A stretch of DNA of 64,000 nucleotides from G963663315 sp965214205 (GTDB taxonomy: Bacteria > Pseudomonadota > Gammaproteobacteria > Arenicellales > Poriferihabitantaceae): positions 1 to 64,000 of the forward strand of contig OZ243941.1 of NCBI GenBank assembly GCA_965214205.1, read 5' to 3'. Position numbers and translations under genes: made by a program. The notes under the pieces were generated by a model. That model saw only the letters and a program-made list of their open reading frames with translations. It did no database searches and was not told where the DNA came from. This document shows, piece by piece, positions 16,320 to 26,373 of this stretch. Positions within the stretch are counted from its first letter, which is position 1. Each line of letters opens with the position of its first letter.

Positions 16320-18773
16320 TCAGACGGATGGTTCCCCTCTGGCCTTCTTCCCACCCGGATCATAAAGCGGGGTAAGGTGGACCCTGGCCGGGTAAATGGC
16401 GCCATTGATTTCCACTTCGAGAGACAGGTCATCCTGCGCCAGCCCGGCCGGAATGTAACCCAGAGCCATGGACCGCCCGACATGGTGGGCATAGCCGCCT
16501 GACGTGACATAGCCGATGCATTCCCCATCTTTCAGGATCGCTTCATCCCCGGAGACATCGATATCCGTGGTATCAATGGTCATGGTCACCAACTTCCGGT
16601 CCGCGCCGGCTTCCTGTTCCGCCAACGCGGCCTCTTTGCCGATAAAGTCTTTCTTCCAGTTGATGAACGTGTCCAGGCCGGACTGACCGGCAGTGAAGTC
16701 GGGTCGGTAATCAAGCGTCCAGGCGCCCCAGCCTTTTTCCAGCCGCATGCTCATCAGCGCCCGCGCGCCGTACCACTTCAATCCCAGGTCTGCGCCGGCC
16801 TGTTCGATTTCCTCGAACAGCTTGAGCTGATATTCCGGCGCCACATAGATTTCATAACCGGATTCTCCCGAGAAAGACATACGGATCAGGACCGCGGGCA
16901 CGCCGCCGACAAAGGTGGTACACACATCACGGAATCGGATGCCACCGACATCATCCCGACAGATCCGCTGCAGCAACTTCGGAGAATTCGGACCGGAAAT
17001 CGCGATGCCATGATAGTGACTCGATACATTCCGGTAACTGGTTTGCCGGTCTGCCCCACCAACGTCCCCGCGCTTCTCAAGCCACCCTTCGAACCAGCGG
17101 CGATGCATCTGCTGAACCGCGCCGGAACCGAACAGGATAAAATGATCCTCCGCCAGGCAGGCCACTGTCAGGTCACCATATAATTTGCCTTTCGGGGTCA
17201 ACATCGGAGTCAGCGTGATCCGGCCCGGAGCAGGCAGGAATCCGGCCAGGACATGATCCAGAAATTCCCGGCACCCGTGTCCCCGGAACTCGTGTTTGGC
17301 AAAGTTTGCGATTTCGACCGCGCCCACCGCTTCCCGAACGGCCTTGATTTCTGCCGCGACATAATCATGCGCCCGTGAGCGCCTGAAAGAAGGTTCTTCC
17401 CAGGCGTCCTCGGGGCCGTCGGCGAACCACAGCGCATGCTCCAGGCCGAACCCGGCATCCATCACCGCGCCCCTGGCGACCAGACGATCATGAATTCCGG
17501 TAGTGCGTTGCCGCCTCGCCGCCGGCAATGTTTCATTGGGGAAAGTCAGGATGAACCGTCGTTGGTAGTTCTCCGTAGATTTCACAGTGCCGTAATGGGG
17601 CGAGGCATAATCTCCGAATCGCGCGATATCCATGGCCCAGACATCAATCGACGGTTCACCATCCATCATCCACTCCGCCATGCACAGACCCACACCCCCC
17701 GCCTGACAGAACCCGGCCATCACGCCGACCGCCACCCAGTAGTTCTTCAACCCCGGCGCCGGTCCGATCATGGGGTTGCCATCGGGGCCAAAGGTGAAAG
17801 GGCCATTGATGATCTTGCGGATGCCCGCCCGACCCAATGCCGGGATACGTTCGAAACCAACGGCCAGTTTCTGTTCGATATTCTCCAGCCTCGGTTCCAG
17901 CAGATCATGCCCGAAATCCTGCGGAGTACCGCTGACCGACCACGGCGTGGCGACCGCTTCGTAGGTGCCGAGCAACATGCCCTGCTGTTCCTGCCGGAAA
18001 TAGATATTGCCTTCATAGTCAATCCCGGCAGGCAAACGCTGGCCGCGCGAGGCGACATGTTCGGCGATTTCCGGCATGTCCTCGGTCAACAGATAATGAT
18101 GTTCCATCGGTTGAACCGGCAAATGCAGTCCCGCCAGATGCCCGACTTCCCGGGCCCATAATCCGCCGGCATTGACGATCATCTCGGCATTGATCGCGCC
18201 TTTGGGCGTGACCACATCCCAACTGCCATCCGCTCTCTGGGTGGTTGCGGTAACCGGCGTATGGGTATGCCAGGCGGCGCCGTGAACCTTGGCCGACTTG
18301 GCGTAGGCGTAAGTCACCCCGGAAGGGTCGATGTCACCGTCCAGCGGATCCCACAACGCGGCGACATAGCGCTTCGGATCAATCAGTGGATGAAGCCGGG
18401 CCGCTTCCTCGACCGAGATGAATTCCTGGTCAAGCCCCATATATCGCGCCTTCGACCGTTCACGCTTCAGATAGTCGTACCAGTCCTGATTGGACGCTAG
18501 ATAAAACCCGCCGGTACTGTGCATACCGACCGAATGCCCGGAGGTTTGTTCGATCTCCTTGTAAAGATTGATCGTATAACCCTGCAGGCGGGAAATATTG
18601 GGATCCGAGGAAATCGTGTGGATCTGACCGGCGGCGTGCCAGGAAGAACCGGAGGTGAGTTCATTGCGTTCCAGCAAAACGCAATCCTTCCAGCCGAACC
18701 GGGCCAAGTGGAACAAAATCGAGCAGCCGACAACGCCGCCGCCAATGATCACTACTTTCGCATGAGACTGCAT
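16320..18773 (-). CDS. FAD-dependent demethylase, dimethylglycine/sarcosine dehydrogenase-like
   Basis: An 817-residue fusion of a DAO-type FAD domain and a GcvT-type folate domain, the layout of dimethylglycine and sarcosine dehydrogenases, which strip methyl groups from glycine derivatives and hand formaldehyde to tetrahydrofolate. The dinucleotide-binding loop VVIIGGGVVGCS is at residues 7-18. GSSWHAAG with H46 matches the histidine that holds FAD covalently in the mammalian enzymes. The C-terminal half has the aminomethyltransferase pattern (FSGESGYEIYV, YGARALMSMRLEKGWGAWTLDY). The methionine at 18773 fits the family; an extension to 18818 is open. It follows the MttB-like gene after a 45-base gap and is probably in its operon. 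Confidence 0.88.
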   Translation of the reverse strand: MQSHAKVVIIGGGVVGCSILFHLARFGWKDCVLLERNELTSGSSWHAAGQIHTISSDPNISRLQGYTINLYKEIEQTSGHSVGMHSTGGFYLASNQDWYDYLKRERSKARYMGLDQEFISVEEAARLHPLIDPKRYVAALWDPLDGDIDPSGVTYAYAKSAKVHGAAWHTHTPVTATTQRADGSWDVVTPKGAINAEMIVNAGGLWAREVGHLAGLHLPVQPMEHHYLLTEDMPEIAEHVASRGQRLPAGIDYEGNIYFRQEQQGMLLGTYEAVATPWSVSGTPQDFGHDLLEPRLENIEQKLAVGFERIPALGRAGIRKIINGPFTFGPDGNPMIGPAPGLKNYWVAVGVMAGFCQAGGVGLCMAEWMMDGEPSIDVWAMDIARFGDYASPHYGTVKSTENYQRRFILTFPNETLPAARRQRTTGIHDRLVARGAVMDAGFGLEHALWFADGPEDAWEEPSFRRSRAHDYVAAEIKAVREAVGAVEIANFAKHEFRGHGCREFLDHVLAGFLPAPGRITLTPMLTPKGKLYGDLTVACLAEDHFILFGSGAVQQMHRRWFEGWLEKRGDVGGADRQTSYRNVSSHYHGIAISGPNSPKLLQRICRDDVGGIRFRDVCTTFVGGVPAVLIRMSFSGESGYEIYVAPEYQLKLFEEIEQAGADLGLKWYGARALMSMRLEKGWGAWTLDYRPDFTAGQSGLDTFINWKKDFIGKEAALAEQEAGADRKLVTMTIDTTDIDVSGDEAILKDGECIGYVTSGGYAHHVGRSMALGYIPAGLAQDDLSLEVEINGAIYPARVHLTPLYDPGGKKARGEPSV

Positions 18774-18818
18774 TCGCTTACCTTGAATTCGATTTTCACT
18801 GACCCGCAAGACCAGCAA

Positions 18819-20375
18819 TCAGTACCAGGCTTCGGGCACTTCTCTTTTCCTCTTTTCAACAAATTCTTTCAACGCTTCGTCCGTACCCTCATCCATCGGC
18901 GGCGGCTGATATTCCTTCAACAACCGGTTCCAGCGCTCAAAGGCGCGTTTCGCCGAGTCCTTCGCCCCCTGATCCTCCCATTGCTCAACACTTTCGCTAT
19001 CCGACAAGACGGCATCGTAATAGGCGGTTTGATAATTCGCCATGGTATGCGCGCTGCCCAGAAAGTGCCCCGCCGGTTCGACCTCACGATAAGCATCCTG
19101 GGCCAGGGCGTTGTCATCCAGTGGCAACCCGGACAGCATCACCTGATAGGCGCCCAGCCGGTCGGCATCCAGCACCAGTTTTTCATATCCGGTAGCCAGC
19201 CCCCCTTCCAACCAACCCGCCGCATGCAGCACAAAGTTGGCCCCGCCAAGAACCGTAGACATCATCGAATCCGCGCTTTCGGCGGCCGCCTGGGCATCCG
19301 GAAGTTTGGATGCCGTCAACGACCCGCCGTTTCGCAATGGAATGCCCAGCCTGCGGGCAAGCTGCCCGATAATGAAATTCGACATGACCGGCTCGGGCAT
19401 GCCAAAAGTGGGAGCGCCGCTTTTCAGGCTCATGGATGACAGGAAATTCCCCAGTATAAAAGGAGCGCCCGGACGCACCAGCTGGGTGAATGCCCCAACC
19501 ATCATGGCTTCCGCCAGCGCCTGGGAGATAGAAGCCGCCGTCGTCACCGGCCCCATCGCGCCACCGAGAATGAACGGAACCGCAATCAGCCCCTGCCCCG
19601 CTCCGCAATAAACCTGGGCCGCTTCGGTAACCACCTTGTCGATCAGCAACGGCGAATTGGTGTTGACATTACCCATAATGACACAGTGATCCTGCATGAA
19701 TTCCTCGCCAAACAGCACTTTGGCCATATCCACTGAATCCTGCGCCCTCGATTTTGCGGTAATCGCGCCGAGGAAGGGTTTGTCACTATAGCGCATGTGC
19801 CGGTAAAGCATATCCAGATGGCGCCAGGATACGGCCACATCACAGGGTTCACAGATTACCAGTCCGGTATGATGAATGCTGGGTAGTTGCCAGGCGATCT
19901 TCACCAGGTTTTCCAGGTCCTGCATGGTCCCATAGCGGCGCCCTCTTTCGAGGTCGCGCACAAAAGGCGGGCCGAAAACACAAGCGAAAACCTGCGCTCG
20001 ACCACCGATTTGGACGCTACGGGCAGGATTACGCGCAACCTGGATGAACTCGGAAGGGATCGTCTTGCATAGCTCACGAGCCATGCCACGGGGCAACTTG
20101 ACCCGGGTATCCTTAACATCCGCCCCCGCTTCCTTCCAGAGTCTCAGGGCCTCCGGGTCACCCCGGAACTCCAGTCCGATTTCCTGCATCAACCAGTCCG
20201 CCTGTTCTTCCAGGGCAACCAGCCCCTCTTCATCGAGAAACTCGAAATACGGGATTTTCCGGGTTATGTAGGCCGGAGCCGCGGCCTGCGGTCTTTCTCT
20301 TTTGTGACCGCGTCCGGAACGTCTGGACGCAACCCGCTGTCCGGTTTCCGCGTTCGTATTCATGCCTGACTCCAA
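18819..20375 (-). CDS. trimethylamine methyltransferase (MttB) superfamily protein, without pyrrolysine
   Basis: A 518-residue MttB-family protein. Founding members move a methyl group from trimethylamine to a corrinoid protein and contain pyrrolysine encoded by an in-frame UAG. Here the whole frame is sense codons, so it belongs with the non-pyrrolysine relatives, some of which use glycine betaine or other quaternary amines. Family features are the PYFEFLDEEGLVALEEQADWLMQEIGLEF start, a GNVNTNSPL segment near residue 235 and a Gly-rich core (FILGGAMGPVT). The first 30 residues are basic and low in complexity. No corrinoid-protein gene is nearby. The context (AllA-like upstream, sarcosine-dehydrogenase-like downstream) argues for methylated-amine use. 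Confidence 0.85.
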   Translation of the reverse strand: MESGMNTNAETGQRVASRRSGRGHKRERPQAAAPAYITRKIPYFEFLDEEGLVALEEQADWLMQEIGLEFRGDPEALRLWKEAGADVKDTRVKLPRGMARELCKTIPSEFIQVARNPARSVQIGGRAQVFACVFGPPFVRDLERGRRYGTMQDLENLVKIAWQLPSIHHTGLVICEPCDVAVSWRHLDMLYRHMRYSDKPFLGAITAKSRAQDSVDMAKVLFGEEFMQDHCVIMGNVNTNSPLLIDKVVTEAAQVYCGAGQGLIAVPFILGGAMGPVTTAASISQALAEAMMVGAFTQLVRPGAPFILGNFLSSMSLKSGAPTFGMPEPVMSNFIIGQLARRLGIPLRNGGSLTASKLPDAQAAAESADSMMSTVLGGANFVLHAAGWLEGGLATGYEKLVLDADRLGAYQVMLSGLPLDDNALAQDAYREVEPAGHFLGSAHTMANYQTAYYDAVLSDSESVEQWEDQGAKDSAKRAFERWNRLLKEYQPPPMDEGTDEALKEFVEKRKREVPEAWY

Positions 20376-20401
20376 TGCGCCTGCATTCCAGTCATGACCC
20401 G

Positions 20402-21124
20402 CTACGCCATGTTCGGCTCAGGCCGCAACGGGACTTGCAGGTAAACCCCGAACTCTTGCGCAAAATCGCAGCTTACCCTGGCGTGAACCCGGCCTTGTCG
20501 ATCCAAAAAACGCTGTTTGTCATGCACAGGGAATATGCCTTCGTGCCAGATGCCGGGGTGGATGTACAACCCCTGACTGCCATCGCACCACAGCGCGATC
20601 ACTTTTTCTGGCGTCAGGTCGTCTCCGGGCAGGGCCACCGGCACAACAAAAGGTTGATTCTCCAGTGGAAAAAACAACTGCCCCCCATCCGGATGGTAGT
20701 TGAAATGCCACAGCAAAACCTGCTCCCTCGGTACGCTGGCCTGTCCCCCTTGCGCGTGTTGCGGGTCGCAACTCCAACCGAGCACATAATGCCCGCCAAC
20801 CGCGTCATTGACGCCCATCAGCACATCCCCGTCCCACTCGCCGCAGAACACGCCTTCGACGACTCCTCCCTGATCGCCCGTATCTTCATCCACCGGACGC
20901 CAGCCCTGGGCGGGCCAACGGACAATTTCGATATCCAGTTCGTCCGGGTCGGTCACCAGTTTGCCATAACCTTCGACTGAATCCGGGTCGGCGACGATCA
21001 GGGGTACCGGATGCAAGGACAACGAAGGTTTGCTGGCCGCGTCGAACAGATATTGTGGATGGTTGCCCATTATGCTGGCCCGAAAGAATTCTTTTGCATC
21101 CCGCTGATCAGCCGTTACCGGCAA
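20402..21124 (-). CDS. ureidoglycolate lyase (AllA)-like cupin protein
   Basis: A 240-residue protein resembling ureidoglycolate lyase, which releases urea from ureidoglycolate. The recognisable parts are LWCDGSQGLYIHPGIWHEGIFP near residue 180 (the AllA family has a similar IxPGxWH segment) and a C-terminal RVSCDFAQEFGVYLQVPL. It is somewhat longer than AllA of E. coli (160 residues), with an extra N-terminal part; a second methionine (residue 19, at 21070) could be the start. No other purine or allantoin genes are near. It lies 27 bases upstream of the MttB-like gene, so it likely acts on the same amine compound; that is inference. Confidence 0.7.
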   Translation of the reverse strand: MPVTADQRDAKEFFRASIMGNHPQYLFDAASKPSLSLHPVPLIVADPDSVEGYGKLVTDPDELDIEIVRWPAQGWRPVDEDTGDQGGVVEGVFCGEWDGDVLMGVNDAVGGHYVLGWSCDPQHAQGGQASVPREQVLLWHFNYHPDGGQLFFPLENQPFVVPVALPGDDLTPEKVIALWCDGSQGLYIHPGIWHEGIFPVHDKQRFLDRQGRVHARVSCDFAQEFGVYLQVPLRPEPNMA

Positions 21125-21184
21125 GGCGGGAGCGTCCCAAAATTTAAAGTAGTATAATGATGGCAGAAAAAGACAGCCGACGCC

Positions 21185-24100
21185 ATGTTAAATCAGGTTT
21201 CACTGGAAGACAAGTATGATCTGAATCACTCCCGCGCATTCATGACCGGGATCGAGGCGCTGGTTCGGCTGCCCCTGCTGCAGCATCAGCGGGACCTGGA
21301 ACAGGGACTGAATACAGCCGGTTTCATATCCGGGTACCGCGGCTCTCCGCTTGGTACGCTGGACCAATCCCTGTGGCAGGCGCAGCCCTGGCTGGATAAA
21401 CATCACATCCATTTCCAGCCCGGCGTCAATGAGGACCTCGCCGCCACTGCCGTCTGGGGTACCCAACAGACCCACCTCCTGCCCGGGGCGCGATACGACG
21501 GCGTGTTTTCGATGTGGTACGGCAAGGGCCCCGGAGTGGACCGCAGCATGGATGCGATCAAACACGCCAATCTGTTCGGTACGACCAGATACGGCGGGGT
21601 GCTGGCCATCGCCGGAGACGACCACGCCTGCAAATCCTCGACCGTACCCCAGCAAAGCGAACACATGTTTGTCGGAGCTTCGGTGCCGACGCTGAATCCG
21701 GCCAATGTGCAGGATGTGCTGGACTATGGCCTGATCGGATGGGCCATGTCGCGGTTCAGCGGCTGCTGGGTCGGACTGAAAGCCATTACAGAAAACATGG
21801 ACTCCGCCATCTCGGCGGACCTCAACCCGGACCGGGTCAACATCGTGATTCCCCAGGCGGTCGAGATACCGGAAGGCGGACTGAACGCACAGTGGCCCAG
21901 CTCGCCGCTGGAGCAGGAACGATTACTGAACCGATACCGGATTTACGCGGCCAGGGCGTTCGCTTATGCCAATGGACTGAACGCGGTCACTCTCGATACA
22001 CCCAACCCGCGGCTTGGAATCGTCACGAGCGGCAAGTCCTGGCTGGATGTGATGGAGGCGCTGGACAATCTGGGAATTGATCAGACTATCGCCAGCGAAA
22101 TCGGCCTCCGGGTATTGAAAGTCGGTATGAACTGGCCGCTGGAACCGATTTCGGTTCATCAATTCGCCAAAGGACTGAAAGAAATTCTGGTGGTTGAAGA
22201 AAAGCGCAGCGTGATCGAGGACCAGATTACCGGGCAGCTGTACAACTGGCCGGTTGATGAGCGTCCGGTTGTCATCGGCGAATTTGACGAAAAAGGCAAT
22301 CACCTGGTAACCAATCTGGGTGAACTCACGCCAGCCATGGTGGCCCGCGCCATAGGCAGCCGCGTCAACCGGTTTTATGAAAGCCAGCCGATTCGCCGCT
22401 ATCTCGAATTCCTGGACGCGAAAGAAGACCGTCTGTCGCATCCCGGCGATACCCTGACCCGGATCCCTTATTTCTGTTCTGGTTGTCCACACAATACTTC
22501 AACGAAAGTGCCTGAAGGCAGCCACGGGCTTGCCGGAATCGGCTGCCACTACATGGTGAGGTGGATGGACCGCCGTACAGAAACCTTTACCCAGATGGGC
22601 GGCGAAGGCGCTTCCTGGATCGGGCAGGCGCCGTTTACCGATACCCGGCACATATTCCAGAATATCGGAGACGGCACTTATTTTCATAGCGGAATCCTGG
22701 CGGTCCGGGCTGCGGTCGCCTCCGGGGTCAACATCACTTACAAAATACTGTACAACGATGCGGTCGCGATGACAGGCGGTCAGCCGGTCGATGGCTCCAT
22801 TACCGTAAAGGACATGATCACCCAGCTTCAGGGAGAAGGAGTGAAACGCCTGGCGGTGGTAGCGGAAAATATCGAGCAGACCCGCTCACAGCTTCGCGGG
22901 ATGGCCGGCGTCAGCCTGCACCCGAGAGCGGAATTCGACCGGCTGCAACTCGAAATGCGGGAAGTGGAAGGAACCAGCGTGATCATCTACGACCAGACCT
23001 GCGCGACCGAAAAAAGACGACGCAGAAAGCGCGGACTGATGCCGGAAAGCCCAGTTCGGGTGTTCATCAATCCGGATGTCTGCGAAGGTTGCGGTGATTG
23101 CAGCACACAATCCAACTGTCTGTCCGTGTTGCCGAAAAATACCGAGCTCGGCGTCAAGCGCCGGATTGATCAAAACGCGTGCAACAAGGATTTGAGCTGT
23201 ATACAGGGATTTTGCCCCAGTTTCGTCACCGTGACCGGCGGCAAACTCAAGTCCGGGACGACGGCGGGCCGACAGCATACAGTCGGGGATGTTCTCGATG
23301 AAACCCTGCCGGAGCCGATACAGCCGACACTCGACAAACCCTGGAATATCCTGGTGACCGGAATTGGCGGAACCGGGGTAATTACCGTCGCCTCGCTGGT
23401 CGCGATGGCTGCCCATATTGAGGGCAAGGGCTGCTCGACGCTGAACCAGACCGGGCTGGCGCAGAAGTTTGGCGCGGTAGTCAGCCACGTCCGGATCGCC
23501 CGGCATCAGGATCATATTCTGACGGTGCGGATTGCGGACGGCGACGCCGACCTGTTGCTCGGTTGCGACCTGGTTGTTTCAGCGGGTACTGAAGCGCTGA
23601 CCAGACTTGATCCGGAAAGGGCGCACTCTATCATCAACAGTTACGAAAATCCGACCGCGGATTTCATCCATAACGAGCGCTACCGGTTTCCGGCGGAACA
23701 AATGCAGTCATTGATCCGGCAGGAAACCGGGGAAGGCAGAACGGACTTCGTCGACGCCACCCGCATGGCCACAAACCTGCTGGGCAATTCGATTGGCGGC
23801 AACCTGTTTCTGCTGGGTTACGCCTACCAGCGCGGGCTGGTCCCGTTAAGCGAACAAGCCATATTCAAGGCGATTGAACTCAATCAGGTCGCGGTACCGT
23901 TCAATCAACAGGCTTTCCTCTGGGGGCGGCATGCGGCCAATAATCCGGAGGCGGTTGAAAGTCGGGCTGGCCTGGCCGCAACCTCCGGCCAGACGCTGGC
24001 CGGGATTGACGATATCATTGAGTGGCGTTATCAATATCTGGTTGATTACCAAGACAGGAGGTATGCGGGCCGGTACCTGGATCTGGTTAACCGGGTCCGC

Positions 24101-24652
24101 GAGGCGGATTCGACGGATGACCATTCACTGACGGAAGCGGTTGCGAAAAATTACTTCAAGCTACTGGCTTACAAGGATGAATATGAAATTGCCCGGCTGT
24201 TTTCAGGTGGAAGCTTCATTGAAAGCGTCAAACAGCAATTCGAGGGCGATATCCAGTTCAAATTCCACATGGCGCCGCCGCTGATTTCAAAATCGGACCC
24301 CTTGACCGGACATTTGATCAAGCGTGAATTCCCCGGAATCACGTTACGGGTTTTCTCACTCCTGTCCCGTCTGAAATTCCTGCGCGGCAGCCGCCTGGAT
24401 ATTTTCGGCAGAACGGCCGAACGCAAACTGGAAAGACAGCTGATCGGGGAGTATGAAGAGGATATGAACCTGATTCTGGGTTCGCTCACGGACCAGAATA
24501 TGGATACCGCAACCCGGATTGCCGGATTGCCTGAAATGATCAAGGGCTTCGGACATATCAAGAACCGGAATATCGAAAAATACCGGGACAACCGCAACGA
24601 GCTGATCAAAAAATTCAAGGCGCCCGATCTCACACTGGTGGTAAACCGGTAA
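21185..24652 (+). CDS. indolepyruvate ferredoxin oxidoreductase family protein (fused alpha, beta/gamma)
   Basis: A 1155-residue thiamine-diphosphate 2-oxoacid oxidoreductase in one chain, the form common in aerobic proteobacteria. In family members it oxidatively decarboxylates aryl-pyruvates or branched 2-oxoacids to acyl-CoA. In order: an N-terminal pyrimidine-binding part (GFISGYRGSPLGTLD near residue 40), a CSGCPHNTST segment near residue 433, a TPP domain, a ferredoxin-like cluster (CEGCGDCSTQSNC near 635 and CIQGFC near 678), and the gamma domain (VTGIGGTGVITVASL near 725). The C-terminal tail ends in a basic helix. It is divergent from the AllA-like gene across 60 bases. Confidence 0.93.
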   Translation: MLNQVSLEDKYDLNHSRAFMTGIEALVRLPLLQHQRDLEQGLNTAGFISGYRGSPLGTLDQSLWQAQPWLDKHHIHFQPGVNEDLAATAVWGTQQTHLLPGARYDGVFSMWYGKGPGVDRSMDAIKHANLFGTTRYGGVLAIAGDDHACKSSTVPQQSEHMFVGASVPTLNPANVQDVLDYGLIGWAMSRFSGCWVGLKAITENMDSAISADLNPDRVNIVIPQAVEIPEGGLNAQWPSSPLEQERLLNRYRIYAARAFAYANGLNAVTLDTPNPRLGIVTSGKSWLDVMEALDNLGIDQTIASEIGLRVLKVGMNWPLEPISVHQFAKGLKEILVVEEKRSVIEDQITGQLYNWPVDERPVVIGEFDEKGNHLVTNLGELTPAMVARAIGSRVNRFYESQPIRRYLEFLDAKEDRLSHPGDTLTRIPYFCSGCPHNTSTKVPEGSHGLAGIGCHYMVRWMDRRTETFTQMGGEGASWIGQAPFTDTRHIFQNIGDGTYFHSGILAVRAAVASGVNITYKILYNDAVAMTGGQPVDGSITVKDMITQLQGEGVKRLAVVAENIEQTRSQLRGMAGVSLHPRAEFDRLQLEMREVEGTSVIIYDQTCATEKRRRRKRGLMPESPVRVFINPDVCEGCGDCSTQSNCLSVLPKNTELGVKRRIDQNACNKDLSCIQGFCPSFVTVTGGKLKSGTTAGRQHTVGDVLDETLPEPIQPTLDKPWNILVTGIGGTGVITVASLVAMAAHIEGKGCSTLNQTGLAQKFGAVVSHVRIARHQDHILTVRIADGDADLLLGCDLVVSAGTEALTRLDPERAHSIINSYENPTADFIHNERYRFPAEQMQSLIRQETGEGRTDFVDATRMATNLLGNSIGGNLFLLGYAYQRGLVPLSEQAIFKAIELNQVAVPFNQQAFLWGRHAANNPEAVESRAGLAATSGQTLAGIDDIIEWRYQYLVDYQDRRYAGRYLDLVNRVREADSTDDHSLTEAVAKNYFKLLAYKDEYEIARLFSGGSFIESVKQQFEGDIQFKFHMAPPLISKSDPLTGHLIKREFPGITLRVFSLLSRLKFLRGSRLDIFGRTAERKLERQLIGEYEEDMNLILGSLTDQNMDTATRIAGLPEMIKGFGHIKNRNIEKYRDNRNELIKKFKAPDLTLVVNR

Positions 24653-24691
24653 GGGCAAGTCCCCGTCCCCTCCCGTCAATTCCACCCCGCC

Positions 24692-24720
24692 CGTCATTCC
24701 CGAGAAAGCGGGAATCTACG
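24692..24720. repeat. dispersed palindromic repeat, copy 1
   Basis: The stretch contains CATTCCCGAGAAAGCGGGAA, a CCCG...CGGG hairpin, and lies 40 bases after the stop codon of the oxidoreductase gene. The preceding bases (CCCGTCAATTCC at 24672-24683) also match the left side of copy 4. See the other copies at 34499, 50513 and 63874. Confidence 0.75.
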
Positions 24721-24758
24721 CTACTATGATTGTTGTGATTACCGATGCGTAGGGGTGG

Positions 24759-25781
24759 TCAGGCGAAAAACCCCGATAATCGCTCTATCGCGGTATCGAC
24801 CATTTCCTTCGAAAGGTCCTTGTGGGTCACCATTCTAATCGGATGCCGGTCTCCGAACAACACATTTTGCCGCCTCGCAAATTCATAAAAACCGTCATAA
24901 TTCCCGTCTTCCAGATTGAAGAAAACCATATTGGTATTGGCCTGTCCGGTGATTAATTCAATACCGTCAATCTGATCCAGTTGTGCATGCAAATGATTGG
25001 CGAGTTGATGATCTTCGGCCAATCGGTCCACATTGTTTTCCAGCGCAAACAATCCCGCGGCGGCCAGTATTCCGGATTGCCTCATGCCGCCGCCGACCGT
25101 TTTACGCCAGCGCAGGGCGATTTCAATGAATCCGGCAGAGCCGGCCAGCGCCGAACCCACCGGCGCGCCCAATCCCTTGGACAGGCAGATTGAAACCGTA
25201 TCGAACAGGGAAGTAATTTCCGAAACATCAACACCCAGGGCGGCAGCCGCGTTGAAAACCCGGGCGCCGTCCAGGTGCATGGCGATGTTTGCCCGGTCGC
25301 ATAATTGCCGGGCCTGCCTGAAATAGTCCAGCGGAACGGCAACCCCGGTGGTAGTGGTATTTTCCAGAGCCAGCAACCGGGTTTTGGCAAAGTGGATATC
25401 ATCGGCCTTGATCGCGCCTTCAATCTGGCTCAGATCAATGATCCCCGCGGAGGTTCTTTCCAGCGGTTGCGGCTGGATTCCGCCCAGCGCGGCGGCGCCC
25501 CCTCCTTCGTATTTATAGGTATGCGCGGTTTGACCGACAATATATTCATCGCCCCGCTGGCAATGGCTCAGCAGCGCGACCAGATTACTCTGGGTTCCCG
25601 ATGGAAAGAACAGCGCCGACTCCTGCCCGGTAATTTCCGCCACGCGGTTCTGTAACGCGGCAGTAGTCGGGTCTTCACCATAGACATCATCTCCAACCTC
25701 AGCCTCCGTCATCGCCTTTCTCATGGCCTCACAGGGCCGGGTAACAGTATCACTGCGTAAATCTATTACGGGTCTGGTCAT
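24759..25781 (-). CDS. ltaE: low-specificity L-threonine aldolase
   Basis: A PLP enzyme of 340 residues that splits L-threonine or L-allo-threonine into glycine and acetaldehyde. Visible landmarks: IDLRSDTVTRP (6-16), GDDVYGEDPT (30-39), the PLP-facing HLDGARVFNAA (169-179), and SKGLGAPVGS with the Schiff-base lysine at residue 202. It is monocistronic. Its start is divergent from the antiporter operon with a 96-base AT-rich gap between. Confidence 0.93.
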   Translation of the reverse strand: MTRPVIDLRSDTVTRPCEAMRKAMTEAEVGDDVYGEDPTTAALQNRVAEITGQESALFFPSGTQSNLVALLSHCQRGDEYIVGQTAHTYKYEGGGAAALGGIQPQPLERTSAGIIDLSQIEGAIKADDIHFAKTRLLALENTTTTGVAVPLDYFRQARQLCDRANIAMHLDGARVFNAAAALGVDVSEITSLFDTVSICLSKGLGAPVGSALAGSAGFIEIALRWRKTVGGGMRQSGILAAAGLFALENNVDRLAEDHQLANHLHAQLDQIDGIELITGQANTNMVFFNLEDGNYDGFYEFARRQNVLFGDRHPIRMVTHKDLSKEMVDTAIERLSGFFA

Positions 25782-25877
25782 TATGTCGTTTGTGAGGGTT
25801 GCGTAATCGGGAGAATTGATTATATTTCCCTACTGCCTCAAGATACAACATTATCAACCAGTACAATAAAATATGAA

Positions 25878-26366
25878 ATGAACTTTCGTCAGCACATTAT
25901 TCTGCTTGCGACCCTGTTGACAACCTGGTTCCTGCTCTCCGGGCACACTGCGGCATTATTGATCGGTCTTGGCTTGCTGTCTTGTGCAATTAGTCAGATA
26001 ATCTATCACCGCGTCCGGGCTGAAACCGGCCTGACCGGTATTTCACTGGCTCCGTTGTCACTGGTCCGATACACCGGATGGCTGCTGGTCGAGATCGTCA
26101 AGTCCAATTTCGCGGTAATCCGGGCAATTGTCAGCAGTCGGGATATTTCCCCGGAAATATTCGAAGTGGAAACAGCGGACCTGAATGAAACCGGCCAGAT
26201 CATCTATGCCAACTCAATCACCCTGACACCGGGTACAGTCAGCACGGACCTGACCGAGGGTAAAATCCAGGTTCACGGGCTGCTGGAGGGAGCCGAAAGC
26301 AGTTTTTCCGATAACCGGATGCTGACCCAGGTCCAAAAACTGGTTTCCGGCCAGAACAGGTTATAA
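25878..26366 (+). CDS. mrpE: Mrp-type antiporter subunit E
   Basis: First gene of a nine-gene antiporter operon. The 162-residue protein has two membrane segments at the N-terminus (about residues 8-25 and 27-45) followed by the MrpE domain, with SPEIFEVETA and YANSITLTPGTVSTDL, the family's best conserved stretch. Subunit E sits at the periphery of the Mrp complex and is needed for its assembly. The start at 25878 is preceded by the divergent ltaE promoter region; the next gene follows after 7 bases. Confidence 0.93.
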   Translation: MNFRQHIILLATLLTTWFLLSGHTAALLIGLGLLSCAISQIIYHRVRAETGLTGISLAPLSLVRYTGWLLVEIVKSNFAVIRAIVSSRDISPEIFEVETADLNETGQIIYANSITLTPGTVSTDLTEGKIQVHGLLEGAESSFSDNRMLTQVQKLVSGQNRL

Positions 26367-26373
26367 TAAGTAT

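Noticed and set aside
18819..20375. Pyrrolysine-containing trimethylamine methyltransferase
   Set aside because: The frame has no internal TAG, and no pyrrolysine synthesis genes or corrinoid protein are in the window.
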